Source: a bacterium (GTDB lineage: Bacteria; Vulcanimicrobiota; Vulcanimicrobiia; Vulcanimicrobiales; Vulcanimicrobiaceae). From it: DNA of 10,845 nt. Location of the stretch: the NCBI GenBank assembly GCA_021807065.1, contig JAKAPO010000049.1, forward strand, positions 1 through 10,845, given 5' to 3'. The translations under genes and the position numbers were made by a program. Below the pieces are notes generated by a model. The model made no database searches and had not been told where the DNA came from. It worked only from the letters and a program-made list of their open reading frames with translations. This document shows, piece after piece, positions 5,553 through 10,845 of this stretch; within the stretch, counting starts at the first letter, position 1; every line of letters begins with the position of its first letter.

Positions 5553-7015
5553 ACCGAGGCGCCCATCTTCTCGGCGTTCTGCTTCACTTCATCGATGCCG
5601 CCCACGTAGAAGAACGCACCCTCCGGAAGCCGGTCGACTTTCCCTTCGAGCAGCTCTTTGAACGACGCGATGGTATCCGGAAGTTTGACGTACTTGCCGG
5701 GTCTTCCCGTGAATTGCTCGGCAACGAAGAACGGCTGCGAGAAGAAGCGCTGAATGCGGCGCGCTCTCGCGACCGCGATTTTATCTTCTTCGGATAACTC
5801 CTCGACGCCGAGAATCGCGATGATATCTTGCAGATCGCGGTACCGTTGCAGCGTCTCTTGCACGCCGCGTGCAACGCGATAGTGTTCTTCGCCGACGATC
5901 TGCGGATCGAGGATACGAGAGCTCGACGCGAGCGGATCTACCGCGGGATAGATACCCAGCTCCGAAATCGGACGCGAAAGCGCGGTCGTCGCGTCGAGAT
6001 GCGCGAAGGTCGTGGCAACTGCCGGATCCGTGTAATCGTCGGCCGGAACGTAGACTGCTTGAACGGAGGTAATCGAGCCCTTTCGCGTCGAGGTGATGCG
6101 CTCTTCGATCGCTCCCATGTCGCTCGCGAGCGTCGGCTGATAGCCGACCGCAGAGGGCATGCGTCCCATGAGCGCGGAGACTTCCGAGCCGGCCTGCATG
6201 TAGCGGAAGATGTTATCCATGAAGAGCAGGACGTCGGCGCTGAGTTCGTCGCGGAAGTACTCGGCCATCGTGACGCCGGTCTGCGCGACGCGAAATCGCA
6301 CGCCCGGCGGTTCGTCCATCTGTCCGAAGACGAGCGTCGTCTGCGCGATGACGCCCGATTCTTTCATCTCGCGCCAAAGGTCGTTGCCCTCGCGAGTGCG
6401 CTCGCCGACGCCGGTAAAAACCGAGAATCCTTTGTGCACGTAGGCGATATTGCGGATGAGCTCTTGGATCAACACCGTCTTGCCTACGCCCGCGCCGCCG
6501 AAAAGTCCGACCTTGCCGCCGCGCGTGTACGGAGCCATCAGATCGATGACTTTGATACCGGTCTCGAAGATGCGCGGCGTCGGCTCCTGATACTTGAACT
6601 CCGGTGGAGGCCGGTGGATCGGCCACTCCGCCGCCGCCTTCACCGGGGCATCGGAGTCGATCGTCTTGCCCAAAACGTTGAAGATGCGTCCCAGCGTCCC
6701 TTCGCCGACCGGGACAGTTATCGGGCTGCCGGTATTGACGACGGCCGCACCGCGCACGAGTCCATCGGTCGAACCCATGGCGAGGCAGCGCACCTGGTTA
6801 TTGCCAAGTTCGTCCTGCACTTCGAGCGTCAGCAGCCGCTCCTGCATCGCGGTACCGCCGAGTTGCGATGCCGGCTTCGCGCCATTCCCCTTTGCGGTGT
6901 CTTCGTTGACCCGAACCTGCAGCGCGTCATTGATCTTCGGCAGCGTCTCGGCGGTAAACTCGACGTCAACGACGTTCCCGAGCACTTGCACGACTTTTCC
7001 TGTAGCTTGTGGCAT
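5549..7015 (-). CDS. atpD: ATP synthase F1 subunit beta (catalytic)
   Basis: Beta carries the catalytic sites of F1. The 488-aa product has P-loop GGAGVGKT (173-180), the catalytic glutamate in GERTREG (Glu205), Walker B region LLFMDNIF (263-270), QAGSEVSALMGRMPSAVGYQ (274-293), and the lever loop EELSEEDK in the C-terminal helical domain (a DELSEED variant). The N-terminal barrel holds an extra run of roughly 20 residues (about 38-58, NEDTAKGNGAKPASQLGG) where most bacterial betas have a short turn, which explains the length above the usual 460-480. The ATG at 7015 has TTAGGA at 7028-7023 with 7-base spacing. It follows a 191-bp structured spacer after atpG, the only long gap in this operon, and overlaps atpC by 4 bp. 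Confidence 0.98.
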   Translation of the reverse strand: MPQATGKVVQVLGNVVDVEFTAETLPKINDALQVRVNEDTAKGNGAKPASQLGGTAMQERLLTLEVQDELGNNQVRCLAMGSTDGLVRGAAVVNTGSPITVPVGEGTLGRIFNVLGKTIDSDAPVKAAAEWPIHRPPPEFKYQEPTPRIFETGIKVIDLMAPYTRGGKVGLFGGAGVGKTVLIQELIRNIAYVHKGFSVFTGVGERTREGNDLWREMKESGVIAQTTLVFGQMDEPPGVRFRVAQTGVTMAEYFRDELSADVLLFMDNIFRYMQAGSEVSALMGRMPSAVGYQPTLASDMGAIEERITSTRKGSITSVQAVYVPADDYTDPAVATTFAHLDATTALSRPISELGIYPAVDPLASSSRILDPQIVGEEHYRVARGVQETLQRYRDLQDIIAILGVEELSEEDKIAVARARRIQRFFSQPFFVAEQFTGRPGKYVKLPDTIASFKELLEGKVDRLPEGAFFYVGGIDEVKQNAEKMGASV

Positions 7016-7022
7016 TCGTAAT

Positions 7023-7028
7023 TCCTAA
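7023..7028 (-). promoter_or_regulatory. Ribosome binding site of atpD
   Basis: TTAGGA on the minus strand lies 7 bases before the atpD ATG. It matters here because atpD, unlike its neighbours, is separated from the upstream gene by a long spacer and cannot rely on translational coupling. The site lies just outside the inverted-repeat element, which ends at 7039. Confidence 0.7.
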
Positions 7029-7038
7029 CCTTCCAAGA

Positions 7039-7219
7039 TTTAGCGGGATAGTCGCAATCGGCATCGCGCAGCTAACGACCGCGGTGAGGAGCCCGAGTCG
7101 CGCGGGATGCGCGTTGCCAAGCTTGCTTTTCGCGCGACGAACAGAGCGAAGCGAGCCATGGACGGTGAACGGAGCGTGTCCGAGGCGACGCGACGCCGAG
7201 AAGCGATCATCCCGCTAAA
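7039..7219 (-). repeat. Long imperfect inverted-repeat element in the atpG-atpD spacer
   Basis: A perfect 11-bp inverted repeat, TTTAGCGGGAT, sits at 7039-7049 and in reverse complement at 7209-7219. Going inward the arms keep matching with small breaks: TCGC, TCGGC, TCGCG and GC recur in order, so each terminal arm is about 33 bp with about 27 matches. Near the centre a second perfect 8-bp repeat (GTCGCGCG 7097-7104 with CGCGCGAC 7131-7138) encloses a 26-base loop. The transcript could fold into a long stem with an inner hairpin. The outer right arm covers the last codons of atpG; the stop codon TGA is at its edge. No target duplication is obvious and there is no coding signal. It may be a MITE- or BIME-like interspersed repeat, or an mRNA-processing element. 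One copy cannot decide. Confidence 0.6.
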
Positions 7220-8088
7220 GCCTCTGCCCCCGCGACCACTTCGAGTAGTTCCTTCGTGATCGCCGCTTGGCGGGCGTTGTTCATCGCGATCGTTAACTCG
7301 TCGATAGCCTTGCCCGCATTGTCGGTGGCGTTGCTCATCGCAATCAGCTGTGCCGCAAAGAACGCCGCATCGGTCTCGAGCATCGTCGAGAAAATCGTAA
7401 ACTCGAGGTACTTCGGCAAGAGGCGAGCGAGCACGAATTCGGGCGACGGTAGGAACTCGACCGCACCGCGTAGCTGCGGCTTCTCACTTTCTCGGCCCGC
7501 CGGCGACACCACGAAATGACGAGGTACCCGTAGCAGCGGTATGACCTCCGGCTTCTGTGACATCATCGAGATGAATCTTGAAGAAATCAGAACCAATCGG
7601 CTGATCCTGCCCTCGGCAAAGTCTTCACCCGCACGAGCGGCAACCGCGCGCGCAGTCTCAAGCTTGTCGCCCGCTAACGTCCAGGTTGGGTGTTCGCTCT
7701 GGCCCATCCGCCTCACTGCGTTCCGCGCTTTGATGCCAATGGTGTAGAAGGTTGCGCCGTGATTCTGCTGCGCGTATGATTCCGCTGCTCGTATCACGTT
7801 GGAGTTGAAGGCGCCAGCCAATCCCTTGTCGGCCGTCATAAGTATGACGCCCGGCACTGCAGCAGGGTTCCCATCCTTAAAGAATGGGTGCGCGACGCTC
7901 GACTCCGAAACCTCGGCGCTGAGCCGTCGCAGCATTTCAGAAATTGCCTCCGCGCACGGCCGAGCGCGTCTCTGCGCCGCCTCGGCACGGCGAATTTTCG
8001 CGGCAGCCACCTGTTTCATCGCCTTGGTGATCTGCTGCGTGTTCTTCAACGATCGAATGCGATCGCGTAGTTCGCGTACGGTTGCCAT
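7207..8088 (-). CDS. atpG: ATP synthase F1 subunit gamma
   Basis: Gamma is the central rotating shaft. The 293-aa product has the N-terminal coiled-coil helix with LRDRIRSLKNTQQITKAMKQ (7-26) and VAAAKIRRAE (27-36). The Rossmann-like core contains ILMTADKGLAGAFNSNV (82-98), and the C-terminal helix carries AIDELTIAMNNARQAAITKE (about 261-280), the family signature. Length matches the usual 285-295. It starts 2 bp after the atpA stop, so translation is probably coupled. Its final residues (ALAG) and stop are encoded within or next to the right arm of the inverted-repeat element, so that element may have supplied the present end of the protein. Confidence 0.98.
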   Translation of the reverse strand: MATVRELRDRIRSLKNTQQITKAMKQVAAAKIRRAEAAQRRARPCAEAISEMLRRLSAEVSESSVAHPFFKDGNPAAVPGVILMTADKGLAGAFNSNVIRAAESYAQQNHGATFYTIGIKARNAVRRMGQSEHPTWTLAGDKLETARAVAARAGEDFAEGRISRLVLISSRFISMMSQKPEVIPLLRVPRHFVVSPAGRESEKPQLRGAVEFLPSPEFVLARLLPKYLEFTIFSTMLETDAAFFAAQLIAMSNATDNAGKAIDELTIAMNNARQAAITKELLEVVAGAEALAG

Positions 8089-8090
8089 TG

Positions 8091-9590
8091 CTAGAAGGTC
8101 TTGTTGAACTCCGCAAGTGCGGCGTCGAGCTTTTTCTTTACATCGTCGGAGAGCTGCGCTGACTTGGTAATCGCTCTCGGTATTTCCGCGTATCTCTCGT
8201 GGATGAATTCGATGACGCCCGATGCCCAGTTTTGCAGCCGGCTGGTCGCGATGTCGTTGACGAAGCCTTGCGTCCCGGAGTAGAGGAGAATCACCTGATC
8301 CTCAAACGGCTGCGGTTGATATTGCGGCTGTTTGAGCAATTCCGTGAGCTTCTCGCCGCGCACGAGTTGCATTTGGGTCGCCTTGTCGAGGTCGCTCGCG
8401 AGCTTGGCAAACGCCGCGAGGTCTCGGTACTGCGCTAGCTCGAGTTTTAGTTGCCCGGCAACCGATTTCATCGCCTTCGTCTGCGCGGCGCCGCCGACGC
8501 GCGAAACGGAGAGCCCGACGTCGACCGCCGGACGAATACCTTGGAAAAATAGGCTTGGCGTCAGGTAGATCTGCCCGTCGGTAATCGAGATGACGTTCGT
8601 CGGGATGTACGCGGAGAAATCTCCGGCCTGCGTTTCGATGATCGGTAGCGCCGTCATCGATCCGCCGCCCATCTCTTCGCTCAGCTTCGCAGCGCGCTCG
8701 AGCAGCCGCGAATGCAGATAGAAGACGTCGCCGGGATAAGCCTCGCGGCCGGGCGGGCGCCGTAGCAACAACGACATCTCGCGATACGATTGCGCGTGCT
8801 TGGTGAGGTCGTCGTAAATGATAAGGACGTCTTTCCCGGCGTACATCAACTCCTCGCCCATCGCACAACCGGCGAACGGTGCGATCCACCGCAGCGCGGC
8901 CGCATCCGAAGGGCTCACGGTAACGATGGTCGTGTATTCCGTCGCCCCCTTCTGTTCGAGCACTTGCGAGATCGCCGAGACGGTTGAGTTCTTTTGACCG
9001 ACGGCGACATAAATGCAGAAGACGTTGCGCCCTCTTTGATTGATGATCGTATCGATCGCGATCGCGGTCTTGCCCGTCGAGCGATCGCCGATGATGAGCT
9101 CGCGCTGACCTTTCCCGATGGGAATGAGCGCGTCGATCGCGCGGATGCCTGTCTGCAACGGCTGAAAGACCGGTTGCCGCTGCACGACCGTCGGCGCCGT
9201 GTTCTCGATCGTACGGAATCGAGACGTCTGGATCGGCCCTTTGTCGTCGACGGGCCGCCCAAGAGGATCGACCACGCGTCCCAGCATTGCTTCGCCTACG
9301 GGAACCGAGGCGATACGCCCGGTGCGGCGCACCTTATCGCCCTCTTGGATCTCCTGATCGGAACCCATGATGACGACGCCGACATTATCGTCTTCGAGAT
9401 TGAGCGCGACGCCTTGCAGGCCGTTTGGAAATTCGACCAATTCGGAAAAACGCACGCCTCGAAGTCCGTAGACGCGCGCGAGATTCGCGCCCACGGCGAT
9501 GACGGTACCTACCTCGTCTTCGCGAAGTTGCGACTTGAACGAAGCGATCTGCGACTTGAGGAGCCCCGCGATTTCGTCTGCGTTGATCAA
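8091..9590 (-). CDS. atpA: ATP synthase F1 subunit alpha
   Basis: Alpha holds the non-catalytic nucleotide sites and supplies the arginine finger to beta. The 499-aa product begins INADEIAGLLKSQI, typical of the family. It has the P-loop GDRSTGKT (168-175, where most alphas have GDRQTGKT), ALPIIETQAGDFSAYIPTNV and VSRVGGAAQTKAMK with the finger arginine. The C-terminal domain is complete, ending in a DAALAEFNKTF tail. The start codon is TTG at 9590. An in-frame TAG lies three codons upstream and no ATG lies between, so TTG is forced; AGAAGG at 9605-9600 gives 9-base spacing. It lies 14 bp after atpH and 2 bp before atpG. Confidence 0.98.
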   Translation of the reverse strand: MINADEIAGLLKSQIASFKSQLREDEVGTVIAVGANLARVYGLRGVRFSELVEFPNGLQGVALNLEDDNVGVVIMGSDQEIQEGDKVRRTGRIASVPVGEAMLGRVVDPLGRPVDDKGPIQTSRFRTIENTAPTVVQRQPVFQPLQTGIRAIDALIPIGKGQRELIIGDRSTGKTAIAIDTIINQRGRNVFCIYVAVGQKNSTVSAISQVLEQKGATEYTTIVTVSPSDAAALRWIAPFAGCAMGEELMYAGKDVLIIYDDLTKHAQSYREMSLLLRRPPGREAYPGDVFYLHSRLLERAAKLSEEMGGGSMTALPIIETQAGDFSAYIPTNVISITDGQIYLTPSLFFQGIRPAVDVGLSVSRVGGAAQTKAMKSVAGQLKLELAQYRDLAAFAKLASDLDKATQMQLVRGEKLTELLKQPQYQPQPFEDQVILLYSGTQGFVNDIATSRLQNWASGVIEFIHERYAEIPRAITKSAQLSDDVKKKLDAALAEFNKTF

Positions 9591-9599
9591 GATCTTCTA

Positions 9600-9605
9600 C
9601 CTTCT
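9600..9605 (-). promoter_or_regulatory. Ribosome binding site that fixes the TTG start of atpA
   Basis: AGAAGG on the minus strand begins at the last base of the atpH stop codon and lies 9 bases before the TTG at 9590. With an in-frame TAG between it and the coding region, no longer atpA is possible. Confidence 0.65.
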
Positions 9606-10147
9606 TATAGCGGTACGTTGAGGGTGCGAGCCAGCTGTTCGAGACGGCCGGCGACGGTACCGTCGACGCGGCGGTCACCCATCGTGATGCGCAATCCGCC
9701 GATAACGCCGGGATCGACGCGCAATCGCGCCTCAAAGCGCCGGCCGTAGATACCCTCGATACGTCTGACGATCCTTTCCAGCTCTTCCTTGCCCAGCGGC
9801 CGGGCCGACGTGACGACCAGGGGCTCTAGCCCGCGGCCGCTCACCTCGAGCGCATGATACTCTTCGAGCATCGGCCGCAGCAGCGCTTCCCGGTGTTTGC
9901 GTACCAGCAGCAAGAGCGCGTGAAGCGCGATCTCTTCGACGCGGCCCGCAAAGGCTTTTGTAAGCGCGCGCTCCTTTTCATACCGATCTACGACCGGCGC
10001 GAGAAAGAAGCGCTTCGTCTCTTCGTCGCTTTCAATGCTCCGCACGATGCGTTCCAAATCCGCGCCGATGCGATCGATCGCAGCCTCGTACGTCGCAAGT
10101 TCGTAAACGGCCGTTGCGTACCTGCGCGCCAGCGTGCGATTAACCAT
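9605..10147 (-). CDS. atpH: ATP synthase subunit delta (peripheral stalk cap)
   Basis: Delta (OSCP in mitochondria) joins the top of F1 to the b-subunit stalk. The 180-aa product has the N-terminal six-helix domain with LARRYATAVYELA (6-18) and a C-terminal part with VDPGVIGGLRITMGDRRVDG (144-163), followed by TVAGRLEQLARTL. This is the classic delta/OSCP ending. Length matches the family (about 175-185). The ATG at 10147 overlaps the end of atpF by 8 bp, so expression is likely coupled. There is a GGAG just before the start but spaced only two bases away, which also favours coupling. Confidence 0.97.
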   Translation of the reverse strand: MVNRTLARRYATAVYELATYEAAIDRIGADLERIVRSIESDEETKRFFLAPVVDRYEKERALTKAFAGRVEEIALHALLLLVRKHREALLRPMLEEYHALEVSGRGLEPLVVTSARPLGKEELERIVRRIEGIYGRRFEARLRVDPGVIGGLRITMGDRRVDGTVAGRLEQLARTLNVPL

Positions 10148-10637
10148 TGCTCCGTTCCAACGACGAGAGGAAGCCGTGCACGAGTCGCTCGTTTACGGAA
10201 GTGTCTATCAGTCGCGCCGCACCCGCGTTAGCCGATTCGAGCGCCCGCGCCAACAGTTCGCCGCGCAGCCGTTCGCGCGCCGCCGCTCGGGCGCGGTCGA
10301 GCTCACCGCGCGCGTTGCGGACGAGACGTTCGCCGGAGTCGGTGGCCTCCGCAATGATCCCGTTGCGCTCGTACGCAGCCTGGCGTTCTGCGCGGGCGCG
10401 GATCAGCTCGGCGTCCCGCTTGGCGCCCTCGATCTGTTCTTGCAGCGCCGTTAATGCCGCCTTTGCATCGTCTCGATGGCGCTCGGCCTCTGCAATCTGC
10501 TGGTTACTGCGCTGCTGGGCGGCGAGCACGACCGGTTGAATGAAGCGGCGCCACATATAGACGAGCGCAGCGATGAAGACGGCCGCAGAGATCACCTGGC
10601 TCCAGATCGCTATCGTGAGGTACGTTTGAGCGCTCAC
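10140..10637 (-). CDS. atpF: ATP synthase Fo subunit b (peripheral stalk)
   Basis: Subunit b anchors the stator in the membrane and reaches up to delta. The 165-aa product has one N-terminal transmembrane helix (about 8-28), then the charged turn MWRRFIQPVVLAAQQRSNQQ (28-47) that matches the family's F-x-x-P-V/I...R pattern. A long alanine, arginine and glutamate-rich coiled coil follows (about 45-145), with a C-terminal delta-binding segment. The start is GTG at 10637, overlapping the stop of the preceding b-like gene by 4 bp (GTGA), with AGAAGG at 10650-10645 spaced 7 bases away. Being second of two b-type genes and next to atpH, it fits b rather than b' by comparison with cyanobacterial operons. 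Confidence 0.93.
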   Translation of the reverse strand: MSAQTYLTIAIWSQVISAAVFIAALVYMWRRFIQPVVLAAQQRSNQQIAEAERHRDDAKAALTALQEQIEGAKRDAELIRARAERQAAYERNGIIAEATDSGERLVRNARGELDRARAAARERLRGELLARALESANAGAARLIDTSVNERLVHGFLSSLERSNG

Positions 10638-10845
10638 GATCCAACCTTCTCGGGAAGGACGCGCTCGATCATCAGATCGGAAATCTGCCGCACGATCCCT
10701 TCCATTCCGCCGCGCGCCGCCTCGATCTCGCCGGCCACGGTGGCCGCTGCCTCCTCCACGATCGCCTTCGTTTGCGCCGAGTACTTCGCGGCGATATCAG
10801 CCGCTTCGTCCGAGGCCCGCGCTCGCGCGCTCGACACGGTGTGCT
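10634..10845 (-). CDS. ATP synthase Fo b-type subunit, probably b' (C-terminal part; start outside window)
   Basis: An open frame enters from the right edge and gives 70 codons to a TGA at 10634. The residues are alanine, glutamate and arginine-rich with heptad-like spacing (ARARASDEAADIAAKYSAQT and onward), typical of the stator coiled coil. They end in RQISDLMIERVLPEKVGS, resembling the end of b and b' subunits. The N-terminal membrane helix is beyond the window. It lies directly upstream of a complete b gene with a 4-bp overlap, so the operon has two b-type genes, as in cyanobacteria and alphaproteobacteria. A GTG at 10837 is in frame but the reading frame continues past it, so I do not take it as the start. 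Confidence 0.75.
   Translation of the reverse strand, partial: HTVSSARARASDEAADIAAKYSAQTKAIVEEAAATVAGEIEAARGGMEGIVRQISDLMIERVLPEKVGS

Noticed and set aside
5828..7021. 397-codon plus-strand frame antisense to atpD
   Set aside because: It is fully opposite a conserved catalytic beta subunit and shows only antisense-type composition, with no recognisable domain.
7009..7218. 69-codon plus-strand frame in the atpG-atpD spacer
   Set aside because: It is arginine and serine-rich with no motif, its edges coincide with the inverted repeats, and it looks like a translation of a structured repeat.
10634..10837. A separate 67-aa protein starting at GTG 10837
   Set aside because: The frame stays open to the window edge and the sequence is the coiled-coil end of a b-type subunit, so this is the tail of a longer gene.

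Overview
The window is a compact, almost fully coding stretch of a GC-rich bacterial chromosome. Every supportable gene lies on the minus strand, so transcription runs from high to low coordinates. It carries core metabolism and cell-envelope genes. I see no phage, IS, CRISPR, defence or toxin genes, and no tRNA or rRNA.

Layout in transcription order. (1) 10845-5175 holds most of an F1Fo ATP synthase operon: the C-terminal part of a first b-type subunit (probably b'), then atpF (b), atpH (delta), atpA (alpha), atpG (gamma), atpD (beta) and atpC (epsilon). The genes overlap or sit 2-14 bp apart, except for a 191-bp spacer between atpG and atpD that contains a long imperfect inverted repeat. 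(2) 5064-2693 holds murA (first committed step of peptidoglycan synthesis) and an mreB/mbl-type actin gene. (3) 2670-182 holds a divergent YrdC/Sua5-fold protein, a secreted LptA/OstA-like protein and the AAA+ ATPase RarA/MgsA, joined by a 4-bp overlap and a 9-bp gap. The group ends in a hairpin terminator whose loop contains the rarA stop codon. (4) At the left edge is the start of a cysteine desulfurase (NifS/IscS type).

Organism. An LptA/OstA-like periplasmic protein suggests an outer membrane. The order atp operon - murA - mbl-like actin, and rarA next to a cysteine desulfurase, recall Bacillus-type (Firmicutes) neighbourhoods, and tandem b-type subunits recall cyanobacteria and some other phyla. 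Together this points to a diderm lineage related to Terrabacteria, such as Eremiobacterota (WPS-2) or Armatimonadota. That placement is inference from gene content and would need a marker-gene tree.

The genes link energy conversion (ATP synthase) with wall precursor synthesis (MurA), cell-shape control (MreB), outer-membrane lipid transport (LptA-like) and genome maintenance (RarA). I did not find a clearly new multi-gene system. The most interesting items are the structured atpG-atpD spacer, the YrdC-fold protein that lacks the family's substrate-binding motifs, and a MurA with altered residues around the PEP/fosfomycin pocket.
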